A DNA stretch of 64,000 bases from Natrarchaeobaculum aegyptiacum. GTDB lineage: Archaea > Halobacteriota > Halobacteria > Halobacteriales > Natrialbaceae. Position 1 is the stretch's first letter. Every line of letters begins with the position of its first letter. The position numbers were made by a program, and so were the translations under genes. The notes beneath the pieces were generated by a model, which was not told the DNA's origin, ran no database searches, and worked only from the letters and a program-made list of their open reading frames with translations. Below are positions 35,788 to 44,634 of this stretch, in pieces. The DNA lies in the NCBI RefSeq assembly GCF_002156705.1, contig NZ_CP019893.1, positions 2,604,001 through 2,668,000 of the forward strand, given 5' to 3'.

Positions 35788-37767
35788 TTAGATCTCGGTG
35801 ATCCGGTCGTGTTCGTCGCCGATCGCGGCGGCGTCCTCGGGGAGCAACGCGACGACGAGGTAGTCGGTGTACTCCTCGAAGTAGTCGACGAGTTTGGCGA
35901 TGCGACTGGAGTCGAGTGCCTCGAGTGAGTCGAGCAGCATGAACGGAACGACCTCGTAGACCTCGTGGACGAGGTAGCCAGCGAGCGCGAAGATCAGGCC
36001 CGTCACTTCGCGTTCGCTCTCCGAGAGGTGGTCGATCGTGTCCTCGAAGGTGCGGCCGCCCTCGGTCGAGCGCACGATGTGGAGGTCGAAGGCGGTGCGT
36101 TCGACGGTACGTCGTCCCTCGCGAACGGTCCGGGCGACGCGTTCGATCCAGATCCGCTCGATGTTCTCGTACTCGAGCACCTCGAGGACGGCGTCCATGT
36201 GCTCGTTGAACGCCTCGACGGCCTCGCGTTCGATCCGGTCGATCCGGGTCCGAAGCTCTTCGAGTTCGTCTCGAACCTCCTCGAGTCGGGCCTCGAGGTC
36301 GTCCTCTTCGTCGAGTGCGGACTCGATCTCGTCGATCTCGTCGGTCGTCGTCTCGAGGTCGCGCTCTAAGCGACCTAGCGAGAACTCGAGTTCGTTCGCC
36401 TGGCGGTTGAGTTCGAGCAGGCTCTCCTCCTCGTCGTCTTCGCTCTCGTCGGCGTCCTGTGCGGCCTCGAGTGCTTCGGCCTCGGCCTCGAGCTCCTCGA
36501 TTTCGGCCTCGAGTTCGTCACGGCGCTCCTCGAGGTCTTCGAGGCGTTCTTCGCGGCGGTCGATCTCGGCGTCGACGTCCTCGAGACGGCTCTCGATTCG
36601 CTCACGCTGGGAGCGCGTCTGGTCGATCTCGCGGCGTTCAGATCGCAGCGATTTGATCTGGCTCTCGAGGTCGTCGCGTTCTGCGAGTTTCGACTCCTGG
36701 AGCGAGCGCAGCCGGTCGATCGTGTCTTCGATTTCGCCGCGCTCGACGGCGCTGCCACAGGTCCAGCACTGGACCGTTTCTTCGTCCGCCAGCAGTTGAT
36801 CGGTGACGTCGCTGTCGTCGCCGTCGCTGTCGGCGAGCAGTTCCCGTATTTCGGGATGGGCCCCCTCGAGCATCTCCTCGTTGAACTGGACGATGCTCTG
36901 GAGCTGGCTGACGACGCTGTCGATCGACTGGGACCGGCGCTGGAGGCGGTCGATCTCGTCGTCGACCTCGGCGCGGTTGAGCGAGCCCGGATCGGGAAGC
37001 TCTTCGAGCTCCTCCTCGAGTTCCTCGCGTTCGGACCGAAGGGCAGCGAGACTCTCGCGTTCGGTCTCGCGGTCGAACCGGACGTCGTCGAACGCCGCCC
37101 GCCGCTCCCGGAGGGTCGTGAGCTTCTCTTCGAGTTCGCCATCGTCGTCGTCGGTCGTGTCGTCGGCGGACTCGGCGGCCTCGATCGCGTCGGTGATCTC
37201 TGCGAGTTCGGCGCGTTTGTCCTCGATCTTGCCCTCGAGGTCGGTGCGCTCCTGTTCGAGTTTCGGAAGTCGTCCCTTGAGCGACTCGAGGCGGTCGAGT
37301 TCGTCCGTCAGTTGGTCTTTTTCGGACTGGAGCCGCCGGATGTTGGCCTCGATCTCGTCGGTGTCGACCGGCCGGAGGATGATCTCCCGGAGGTCGTCCT
37401 CGGTGGTGACCGCCCGGCGGGCCGGGTTCGATTCGAGCAAGAACGCGAAGAGTTCGGCCAGTTCCGGCTCGTCGAGGAACGGTTCCCCGCCCATGACGAC
37501 GGTATCGCCCCGCCGTTCGAGCGTTCGTCTGTACGTCTGATCGCCAATCTCGAGTTCGGCGGTTCCCTCTTCGGCATCGGCTTTCAGGGAGGCAGATTCG
37601 CCGCCGAGAGCCGCCATGAACGCCTGCAACAGTGACGTCCGATTGGTCGCGTTTCGCCCCGCCAGCACGGTGACGCCCGACTCGAGGCCGACGGTCGTTT
37701 CGTCGATACCCCCGACGTTGCGGGCGTGCAATCGTGCCTGCTGGGCGATCGGTTGCTGCGTAGCCAT
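35788..37767 (-). CDS. archaea-specific SMC-related protein (Rad50/SMC-like coiled coil)
   Basis: 659 residues. N-terminal ATPase half with a degenerate Walker A (AGRNATNRTSLL, residues 36-47; the usual Lys is Arg43). Long heptad-rich coiled coils run from about 140-325 and 345-545, separated by a CxxC zinc-hook-like motif (CWTCGS, Cys334 and Cys337). The C-terminal half carries an ABC-signature-like LSESEREV and a Walker B-like MLLDSLEALD, where the catalytic Glu is Ser. This is the short haloarchaeal SMC relative found with rdfA. The altered ATPase residues suggest weak or absent hydrolysis. A role in chromosome or envelope organisation is inference. Confidence 0.8.
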   Translation of the reverse strand: MATQQPIAQQARLHARNVGGIDETTVGLESGVTVLAGRNATNRTSLLQAFMAALGGESASLKADAEEGTAELEIGDQTYRRTLERRGDTVVMGGEPFLDEPELAELFAFLLESNPARRAVTTEDDLREIILRPVDTDEIEANIRRLQSEKDQLTDELDRLESLKGRLPKLEQERTDLEGKIEDKRAELAEITDAIEAAESADDTTDDDDGELEEKLTTLRERRAAFDDVRFDRETERESLAALRSEREELEEELEELPDPGSLNRAEVDDEIDRLQRRSQSIDSVVSQLQSIVQFNEEMLEGAHPEIRELLADSDGDDSDVTDQLLADEETVQCWTCGSAVERGEIEDTIDRLRSLQESKLAERDDLESQIKSLRSERREIDQTRSQRERIESRLEDVDAEIDRREERLEDLEERRDELEAEIEELEAEAEALEAAQDADESEDDEEESLLELNRQANELEFSLGRLERDLETTTDEIDEIESALDEEDDLEARLEEVRDELEELRTRIDRIEREAVEAFNEHMDAVLEVLEYENIERIWIERVARTVREGRRTVERTAFDLHIVRSTEGGRTFEDTIDHLSESEREVTGLIFALAGYLVHEVYEVVPFMLLDSLEALDSSRIAKLVDYFEEYTDYLVVALLPEDAAAIGDEHDRITEI

Positions 37768-37866
37768 CGTGTACGAGTATTAGCCAGCCAGGTGATAAAC
37801 CTTTGGAGGGAAAGAGGCGATTACAGCCGGAACCGACAGGGGACGCCGTGTCTGCGGACGCGTCCG

Positions 37867-38628
37867 TTACGTTCCGTACCGGTACTTGATCGTGATCGAA
37901 TCGATCGTTTCACGGAGTTTCTGGAGGAGCGTCTGCTGGTACGATTCGTCCTGCAGCCGTCCGGTCGGACAGGCAACGCCGACTGCGCCCTCGAGTTCGT
38001 CGTCGACGATGATCGGTGCGCCGACGATCCCCATTCCCGTCACTTGCTGGTCCCAGTCGACGGCGTAGCCCGCTTCGCGGATCGTTTCGAGTTCGTCGTA
38101 CAGCGTCGCCTCGTCGGTAATCGTCCGTTCCGTCACTTGCGTCAACCCGTCCGTTTCGACGATAGATTCGGTCCGATCCGGCGGTAAGAACGCTAACAGC
38201 ACCTTACCCGTCGCGTTCGAGTGAAGTGGCGTTATCATTCCGGGGTACATACCAAGATCTAATGAATTATTGCCCCGGACGAGGTGGAGGACGACGGATT
38301 TGCCGTCTTCTTCGATTACGAGTGTGATCAGCTCGCCGGTCGATTCGGCAAGTTCGTCCAGAAGCGATTCGGCTGCCTGATAGAGACGGTTTCGGTGCTT
38401 GAGTCTCGATCCAGTACCAAGAAACTGATAGCTCAACGAATAGGTTCCTTCGTCGTTCACGACGTAACCGGTCTTCGAGAGGGTCTGGAGGTAGATGTGG
38501 GCCGTACTTTTCGGAATGTCCATCCGTCGAGCGATCTCCGACGGCCCGGCGCCGCCGGTTTCCCAGAGTACGTCGATCACCTCGAATGCCCGGAGAACCG
38601 ACGTCATCGCCGACGTATTTTCGCTCAT
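37867..38628 (-). CDS. IclR-family transcriptional regulator
   Basis: 253 residues. Winged helix at residues 10-60 (RAFEVIDVLWETGGAGPSEI, ARRMDIPKSTAHIYLQTLS), then the effector domain (HSNATGKVLLAFLPPDRTES, EAGYAVDWDQQVTGMGIVGA). A TATA box (gatttatacc on the minus strand) sits 22-31 bases before the ATG. It may control the nearby Liv transporter genes; not shown. Confidence 0.92.
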   Translation of the reverse strand: MSENTSAMTSVLRAFEVIDVLWETGGAGPSEIARRMDIPKSTAHIYLQTLSKTGYVVNDEGTYSLSYQFLGTGSRLKHRNRLYQAAESLLDELAESTGELITLVIEEDGKSVVLHLVRGNNSLDLGMYPGMITPLHSNATGKVLLAFLPPDRTESIVETDGLTQVTERTITDEATLYDELETIREAGYAVDWDQQVTGMGIVGAPIIVDDELEGAVGVACPTGRLQDESYQQTLLQKLRETIDSITIKYRYGT

Positions 38629-38649
38629 ACCCTGTGTTCGGGTGCGTTC

Positions 38650-38659
38650 GGTATAAATC
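38650..38659 (-). promoter_or_regulatory. TATA box of the IclR gene
   Basis: ggtataaatc on the plus strand (gatttatacc on the coding strand), 22-31 bases before the start codon at 38628. Confidence 0.5.
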
Positions 38660-39380
38660 GTTCGATCATATTAGACGGCTCTCTCGAGCGACTGCCACTC
38701 CTCCAGCAGACGCCACCGCGTGGGAGATACATCTCGAAGCACATGTTTTCTGAACGGCATATTCCCAGGATAGATCTCGCTTCCGTCCGAATACCTGGAA
38801 TATAGCTACTAACTCGCCGTCGTTTCTCACGATCGTTTGTCGTGGTTTTGAACAGTCATCTCTTTTGACCGAGAAGCACACCGGCGTTGGGTGTGCGTCA
38901 TCGTTCAATCGAAGGGGGTGTTCTCGGCCTATCGTCGTCGACCTCTGCGTTCTATTACAGCGGTACCGGTGTAAGATACAGTCGACGAGGCTGGTTTCGC
39001 CCCACCGTCGAATTCCTCCGTCGCTGGTAGTTATTTGTCCACGATGTTTGGACGCGGTCGATCCGGTAAACCGGATGATTCTGACGGGTCGTCAGGTGCC
39101 CGAGGAGCGACGATTTCTGGCACGAGACGCTCGAGCAGGCGAACGCGTGACCGTCTATGCTGATTGAACGGGATGGTTACCGTACACGGCCCACGTGGGG
39201 TGAGTCGAGAATCCGGCGTCGACGAGGATTCGACACTCGTGGTCACCGTGGCCTCGACTCGGGCGGGTCGGCTCGTTTGGCAGGACTGCCAGACGGTCGT
39301 CCACCGCGGCTTCTGGCCGAACGTGACAGCTGGAAAACGACGTGATCGTTGGTGAGCGATGCGCGTGCCGTAATTTACGG
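38660..39380. other. 720-bp intergenic region
   Basis: No gene I can support; the short frames here have no family features. It separates the IclR gene from the end of livF and may contain decayed sequence. The left 250 bases are less GC-rich than the surroundings. Confidence 0.4.
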
Positions 39381-40088
39381 TTATCCGCCCATGAACGATT
39401 CGACGAACTCGGTGGACTGGAGGCCTTCGGGCGTCCCGGTCTGTCGGACCGTACCGTTTTCGAGCAGGTAGAGTCGGTCAGCGTGCTCGAGGGCGAAGGT
39501 GATGTTCTGTTCGCAGATCATCACGGTGACGTCGAGTTCGGTGATCTGGTGGAGTGCCTCGCTGATGTCCTCTAAGATGACGGGCGCCAGACCGATCGAC
39601 GGCTCGTCGAGGATGAGGAACTCGGGATCGCTCATCAGGCCGCGACCGAGCGAGAGCATCTGCGCCTCACCGCCGCTGAGCGTCCCGGCCTCCTGGTCGC
39701 GTCGTTCTTCGAGACGTGGGAAGAGGTCGAACACCTCGCGGAGCCGTTCGTCCTCGCCGTCTTCGTTGAGGTACGAGCCCAGCCGCAGGTTCTGTTCGAC
39801 GGACATGTAGTCGAACAGGTCCCGGCGCTCGGTGCAGTAGAAGAGACCGTCCCGGATCAGGTCCTGGGTCGAGGTTTCTGCGACTTCGACGCCGTTTACC
39901 CTGATCGACCCCTCGTACTCGAGGAAGCCGCTGACCGTGTCGACGAAGGTCGACTTGCCTGCGCCGTTGGGACCGATGACGCCGACGGTCTCGCCCGCGT
40001 CGACCTCGACGTCGACGTCGTGGAGGGCGGTCACCTTGCCGTACGTGACGCCGAGGTCCTCGACGGCCAGCACTGGCGTATCGCTCAT
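39381..40088 (-). CDS. livF: branched-chain amino acid-type ABC transporter ATPase LivF
   Basis: 235 residues, standard LivF length. Walker A GPNGAGKST near residue 40, signature LSGGEAQMLSLGRGL, Walker B FLILDEPSIGLAP, and the LivF-typical YLLENGTVRQTGTPE. It overlaps the stop/start of livG by 4 bp. In bacteria and archaea, HAAT-family systems of this kind import amino acids, amides, or aromatic acids. Confidence 0.92.
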   Translation of the reverse strand: MSDTPVLAVEDLGVTYGKVTALHDVDVEVDAGETVGVIGPNGAGKSTFVDTVSGFLEYEGSIRVNGVEVAETSTQDLIRDGLFYCTERRDLFDYMSVEQNLRLGSYLNEDGEDERLREVFDLFPRLEERRDQEAGTLSGGEAQMLSLGRGLMSDPEFLILDEPSIGLAPVILEDISEALHQITELDVTVMICEQNITFALEHADRLYLLENGTVRQTGTPEGLQSTEFVESFMGG

Positions 40089-40864
40089 TCGACGTCACCT
40101 CCGAGGTAGGCCTTCTGGACGACCGGATCGTCCCTGATCTCCTGTGGAGCGCCTTCGGCGATCTTCTCGCCGAAGGAGATCACGACGACGCGGTCGACGA
40201 GGTCGAGCAGGCCGTGCATGTTGTGGTCGATGACGACCAGCGTGGTGCCCTCTTCACGGAGGGACCGGAACAGGGAGGCCGATTCCTCGATCTCCTCGCT
40301 GGTGAGGCCGGCGAACGGCTCGTCGACCAGCAACAGGTCGGGGTCCGTGCCCAGCGCCCGGCCGATCTCGAGGCGGAGCATCCCGGCGTGGGGGACCTCC
40401 TCGGGCGTGAGGTGGGCGTACTCTTCGAGGCCGACGCGCTCACAGAGTTCCCAGGCGCGTTCGGTGGTGTCCGCCCGGAGGTCCGAGACCGAGAAGAGTT
40501 TGTCCGGCACCTGCGAGAGTTCGATGTTCTCGAGGACGGTGCGGTCGTTGAGCGGGCGGAACGTCTGGTAGGTACGGGAGATGCCCTTCTTGACGAGTTC
40601 GTACTGGGGCATGCCGGTGACGTCTTCGTCGCGGTAGTAGATGGTTCCCTCCGTCGGTGGGAACGACCCGGAGACGCAGTTGAACGTGGTCGACTTGCCG
40701 GCACCGTTCGGGCCGATGAAGCCGAGAATCTCCTGTTCGTGGACCGCAAAGGAGAGGTCGTCGACGGCGGTGACGTTCCCGAAGCGTTTCGTGACGTTCT
40801 CCAGGCGGAGGACGTCGGTACTCTCGTCCGGTGTGGTTGCCGTTTTGGTAGTTTGGGGTGTCAT
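40085..40864 (-). CDS. livG: branched-chain amino acid-type ABC transporter ATPase LivG
   Basis: 259 residues. Walker A GPNGAGKSTTFNCVSG, Q-loop region ISRTYQTFRPLNDRTVLENI, and Walker B LLLVDEPFAGLTSEE. The signature segment is unusual: VPHAGMLRLEIGRAL where LivG normally has L(S/P)xGxxRxLEIARAL, so the glycine pattern is shifted. A short Thr-rich N-terminus (MTPQTTKTATTPDES) precedes the domain. Lies 12 bp after livM. Confidence 0.9.
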   Translation of the reverse strand: MTPQTTKTATTPDESTDVLRLENVTKRFGNVTAVDDLSFAVHEQEILGFIGPNGAGKSTTFNCVSGSFPPTEGTIYYRDEDVTGMPQYELVKKGISRTYQTFRPLNDRTVLENIELSQVPDKLFSVSDLRADTTERAWELCERVGLEEYAHLTPEEVPHAGMLRLEIGRALGTDPDLLLVDEPFAGLTSEEIEESASLFRSLREEGTTLVVIDHNMHGLLDLVDRVVVISFGEKIAEGAPQEIRDDPVVQKAYLGGDVE

Positions 40865-40876
40865 TGTCTTTGATGA

Positions 40877-41935
40877 TTAGCTCGGTGTTGGGCTCTCTCG
40901 GCTCTCCAGAACGTCTCGGCTCCACTCGGTGGCCCAGGGGACGACGCCCTTGGGGAGGAAGAAGAGCACGAGGAGTGCGAGCAGGAAGAACAGGACCATC
41001 GAGACGTGGCCGACTGTCGTCCCGAGGATGGGGATGCCGACGTCGCTGGTCTGGAGGGCGTCGCGGACGAAGTAGTAGCCGATGCCGGCGATGGCGGGGC
41101 CGGTGATGGTGCCCATCCCGCCGACGATACTGATGATGACGACCTCGATGCTCAGCGTGAGCGCGAGGATTTCGCTGGGCAGCGGGTCACCGACGGGCAC
41201 GTGGACGAACGCGGCACCGGCGAAGCCACCGACGGCTCCGCTCATGGTGAACGCGAAGATCTTGAACTTCGCGGCGTTGATCCCCGCCGAGAGGACGGCG
41301 TCTTCGTCCTCGTGGATGGCGGTGAAGATCGTCCCGACGTACGAGCGCGTGAAGACGAAAAAGAGGGCGTAGATGCCCAGAAACAGCAGGAGGGTGAGGT
41401 AGTAGTAGACGAGTACCTCCTGTTCGAACGGCGACTCGAAGCCAAGTGGCGCGAGTGTGGTGCCGATGGTTTCGACGATGCCGTCCGAGAGCACGTCGTC
41501 GGGGCTCGGCAGACCGGCGTCACCACCGAGGACGCCCGGGAAGATGTTGACGATCTGCATCAACACGAGTGGCGCGATCAGCGTGATCAACGCCAGGTAC
41601 GGGCCCCGCAGTCTGAGCGCGGGGAACCCGAGAGCGAAGCCCACGACGCCGGCGAAGATCGTCCCAACGAGGATGGCGATAACTGGACTGACGTCCAGCT
41701 GAAGGTTGAGGACGGCGGCGGTGTAGCCGCCGATCCCGAAGAACATACTGTGGCCGAAACTGAGCTGGCCGGTGTAGCCGGAGACGTAGTCCCAGCTCAT
41801 CGCGAACATCCCCAGGAACATCGCGGCGGTGAGTTGTCTGAGGGTGAGAACATCGAGGACGAAGGGAGCTACCCCCAGTCCAACCAAACCGACGAGCCCG
41901 GCGATATACCGGGGTTCGAGGTCTAAACGTGTCAT
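40877..41935 (-). CDS. livM: ABC transporter permease LivM
   Basis: 352 residues from ATG 41935 (MTRLDLEPRYIAGLVGLVG); the upstream 14-codon extension is not needed. About ten hydrophobic segments and the family block SGYTGQLSFGHSMFFGIGGY, followed by SGAVGGFAGAAFVH and IVGGMGTITGPAIAGIGYYF. Head of the minus-strand livMGF unit, divergent from livKH, so all five parts of a HAAT transporter are present. Confidence 0.92.
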   Translation of the reverse strand: MTRLDLEPRYIAGLVGLVGLGVAPFVLDVLTLRQLTAAMFLGMFAMSWDYVSGYTGQLSFGHSMFFGIGGYTAAVLNLQLDVSPVIAILVGTIFAGVVGFALGFPALRLRGPYLALITLIAPLVLMQIVNIFPGVLGGDAGLPSPDDVLSDGIVETIGTTLAPLGFESPFEQEVLVYYYLTLLLFLGIYALFFVFTRSYVGTIFTAIHEDEDAVLSAGINAAKFKIFAFTMSGAVGGFAGAAFVHVPVGDPLPSEILALTLSIEVVIISIVGGMGTITGPAIAGIGYYFVRDALQTSDVGIPILGTTVGHVSMVLFFLLALLVLFFLPKGVVPWATEWSRDVLESRESPTPS

Positions 41936-42050
41936 GGCATCACTTACCCGTACACGATACAGGAAAAGCATCCTCATTATATCTTTCTATCCGGGGTACG
42001 ATACCACCGGCGAGGTACGTAATGTTCCGTCGTACCGGGGGACCAGTACC

Positions 42051-42062
42051 AGTACATTTATG
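42051..42062 (+). promoter_or_regulatory. TATA box of livK
   Basis: gtacatttatgt lies 26-37 bases before the ATG at 42088 and supports that start against an in-frame ATG at 42067. Upstream (about 41994-42006) is ggggtacgatacc, an imperfect palindrome that could be an operator shared with the divergent livM. Confidence 0.45.
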
Positions 42063-42087
42063 TGGTATGGACAATCTCTGTTATTCT

Positions 42088-43365
42088 ATGCGTGGGAATG
42101 CAACGCAAAGAATAGGACGTCGAACCTTCGTTGGGATGGCTGGTGCGGGAATTACCGCGTCGCTTGCGGGCTGTGCCGGCGGTTCGAACGGTGACGGCCC
42201 CGGTGACGACGGCCTCAGTATTGGCCTCCTCGCGTACGAACCAGGTGCCGCGCCGATGGGTACCGCCCAGGAGAACGCAGCCGAACTCGCCGTGCAGGAA
42301 CTCAACGACGAGGGCGGCGTCCTCGGCGAGGACGTCCAGCTCGACGTCGCGAACTATCAGGGTTCGGCGTCGACGGCGAGCGATCGCTACCTCGAGTTCG
42401 TCGTCGAGGACGACGTCGACATCACCGCCGGCGTCTTCCAGACGGAGGTCATGGTCGACCTCATGTCCGAAATCGCCAGCCACCAGACGATCCACATGAG
42501 CGGTGGACACACCTCTCCGGTCATCTCGGAGATGGTGGCCGACAACTACGACGACTACCGCTACCAGTTCCGGCCGTACGGGAACGCGGTCCACTGGATG
42601 CACTCGATCGCCGACATGTGTGGGTACATGCAAGACCAGGAGGGCTGGGAGCGAATCGCCCTGCTGAACGAGGAATTCGAGTGGACCCAGACGTTCACCG
42701 ACGACCTGCCGGACGAACTCGAGGACCTCGGTCTCGAGGTCGTGTTCAACGACCGATACCCGGCTGACACGGAGGACTTCTCGCCGCTGTTCGACTCGAT
42801 CGAGGCAGAAGATGCCGACGCGACGCTGATGGGGATGGCCCACACGGCAGGCCCGGCACTGCTCCAGTGGCAAGAACAGGAACGAGAGTTCGTCATCGGT
42901 GGCCAGATCGCCCAGATCGTTAACCCGGCGGCCTACGGTGACTTCGACGGCACCATCGAGTTCGCCATGAGTAACGCGCCGGCAGTCCACACGGCCGAAC
43001 TCACCGACGAGACGATCCCCTTCGCCGAACGATACTACGACGAGTTCGGCATCTACCCAAACGACGACTTCGCGTACGCGACCTACGACGGCATCAAGAT
43101 GTGGGCGGAAGTCGTCGAGGAACTGGGTACGGCCGATACCGAGGACGTCATCGAGGGTCTGCTCGATGCCTCCTACGAGGGAACCCGCGGCGTCGTCGAG
43201 TTCCAAGGTGAGAACGACGAGTTCCCACACGACGCTCGCTTCGGTGAGGGTTACCTCGAGCGCATCAACTTCCAGTGGCAAGAAGACGACGGCGAGGGCA
43301 TCCAGAACGTCGTCCACCCGGACCACCACGCGACGGCGGACTACCAAGAACCAGACTGGTACTAG
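42088..43365 (+). CDS. ABC transporter substrate-binding lipoprotein LivK-like
   Basis: 425 residues from ATG 42088. Tat plus lipobox signal GRRTFVGMAGAGITASLAGC, then a Gly/Asp linker and a periplasmic-binding Peripla_BP_6 fold (GLLAYEPGAAPMGTAQENAA, VVEDDVDITAGVFQTEVMVD, FNDRYPADTEDFSPLFDSIE). Binding proteins of this class bind branched amino acids, amides or aromatic acids; the gene context here favours organic or aromatic acids. It is 6 bp ahead of livH. Confidence 0.9.
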   Translation: MRGNATQRIGRRTFVGMAGAGITASLAGCAGGSNGDGPGDDGLSIGLLAYEPGAAPMGTAQENAAELAVQELNDEGGVLGEDVQLDVANYQGSASTASDRYLEFVVEDDVDITAGVFQTEVMVDLMSEIASHQTIHMSGGHTSPVISEMVADNYDDYRYQFRPYGNAVHWMHSIADMCGYMQDQEGWERIALLNEEFEWTQTFTDDLPDELEDLGLEVVFNDRYPADTEDFSPLFDSIEAEDADATLMGMAHTAGPALLQWQEQEREFVIGGQIAQIVNPAAYGDFDGTIEFAMSNAPAVHTAELTDETIPFAERYYDEFGIYPNDDFAYATYDGIKMWAEVVEELGTADTEDVIEGLLDASYEGTRGVVEFQGENDEFPHDARFGEGYLERINFQWQEDDGEGIQNVVHPDHHATADYQEPDWY

Positions 43366-43371
43366 ACAACA

Positions 43372-44232
43372 ATGGTCGATTTCGTTGGAATTGCGTCAAA
43401 CACGTTGATACTGGGATCGCTCTACGCGCTGATCGCGATCGGCTTTACGCTGATCTTCGGTGTCGCCGGGCAGGCGAACCTCGCTCACGGTGCGACGATT
43501 ACTATCGGCGCGTTTACCGCATGGTTCGTCGCCTCGCTCGGCCTGGGCGTCTGGGTCGGCCTGGCGGCGGCACTGGTCACGGGTGCGCTGTTCCACCTCG
43601 TGCTCTACCAGGTGTTCATCAGGCACATCGACGACCCGATCAACGTCCTCATTCTGACGTTGCTCGCGTGGTTCGTCGTGGAGTACGGCTTCCGGGCAGC
43701 CGTGGGGACAGAACCTCGGAGCGTTCCGTCCCTGTTCGCCGGCTACACCCCAGAGATTGCCGGCTTCTCGATCCTCTACAACAACCTGCTGATCGTCGTG
43801 CTCTCGTGGGTGTTCATCGTCGCCCTCTTCCTGTTCATCAACCGGACGAAGACGGGCCAGGCGATCATCGCCACCAGCATGAACGAGAAAGGGGCCGCGC
43901 TCGTCGGCGTCAAGACCGACCGAATCACACTGTTCACCTGGGTACTCGCCGGGCTCCTCGCCGGCTGTGCTGGCGTCCTCTACGCCACCTCGCGAAGTGC
44001 GACCTACAGCATGGGCGAGACGCCGCTCATCCTCGCGTTCGCCATCGTCATCCTCGGCGGCATCGGCTCGATCCAGGGCAGCGTCATCGCCGCCTACGTC
44101 GTCGGCTTCCTCGAGGTGTTTACCGTCTCTGCAGTCTCGCCACGACTCAGCGGCATGACGGCACTCCTGTTGATCGTGCTCGTCCTGCTATTCAAGCCGA
44201 CCGGCCTCTACGGTCGCGAACTGCCGGCCTGA
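43372..44232 (+). CDS. livH: ABC transporter permease LivH
   Basis: 286 residues with about eight membrane segments. LivH features: LGSLYALIAIGFTLIFGVAG near the start and the EAA-like ILGGIGSIQGSVIAAYVVGF near the end. It pairs with LivM in the membrane. Same strand as livK with a 6-bp gap. Confidence 0.93.
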   Translation: MVDFVGIASNTLILGSLYALIAIGFTLIFGVAGQANLAHGATITIGAFTAWFVASLGLGVWVGLAAALVTGALFHLVLYQVFIRHIDDPINVLILTLLAWFVVEYGFRAAVGTEPRSVPSLFAGYTPEIAGFSILYNNLLIVVLSWVFIVALFLFINRTKTGQAIIATSMNEKGAALVGVKTDRITLFTWVLAGLLAGCAGVLYATSRSATYSMGETPLILAFAIVILGGIGSIQGSVIAAYVVGFLEVFTVSAVSPRLSGMTALLLIVLVLLFKPTGLYGRELPA

Positions 44233-44634
44233 ATCCGGCCGATCCCACCGGTTCTGATTTCTCGCCAATCCAGTCGTGGGAGCGACGGTGCCATCGACTC
44301 GAGTTCACGGGTTCATCGTCGGAATCGCTGCCAACAGGTGCGTTCACCCCGGCTGTGACACCGGTGGACTGGGTCCCGGAGACGATCCTGACGAACACCA
44401 GCCGTATCCAGAACTCGGAGCTATAGTAGCCACTGAACGTCGGTGCACACCCGATCGCACGACAGCTTGCGATCGGTGTGGCAACCGTTTCGGTTGTTAC
44501 TATACCGCTGATGGGTCAGATCGTCCGGATCGACCCGACCAGCGCTGTTCGGGTCTGGAACTCGAGCGTGAACGCGACGTCGTCGATCAGAACTGGCTGT
44601 AAATGAACACTGCAAAAACTGGTCGGACGCCGGT
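44233..44634. other. 400-bp intergenic region
   Basis: A plus-strand frame at 44276-44602 contains CxxC-like pairs (ACDRCGNRFGC and a later Cys) and could be a small zinc-finger protein, but the rest is unconvincing, so I do not call it a gene. Otherwise only the ends of convergent livH and the acyl-CoA ligase. Confidence 0.35.

Noticed and set aside
42058-43347. 429-residue minus-strand reading frame
   Set aside because: Shadow of the LivK-like gene, Val/Arg/Asp-rich without domain features.
44276-44602. 108-residue frame with CxxC pairs
   Set aside because: Only one convincing CxxC pair and an atypical N-terminal half; left as a note in the gap entry.
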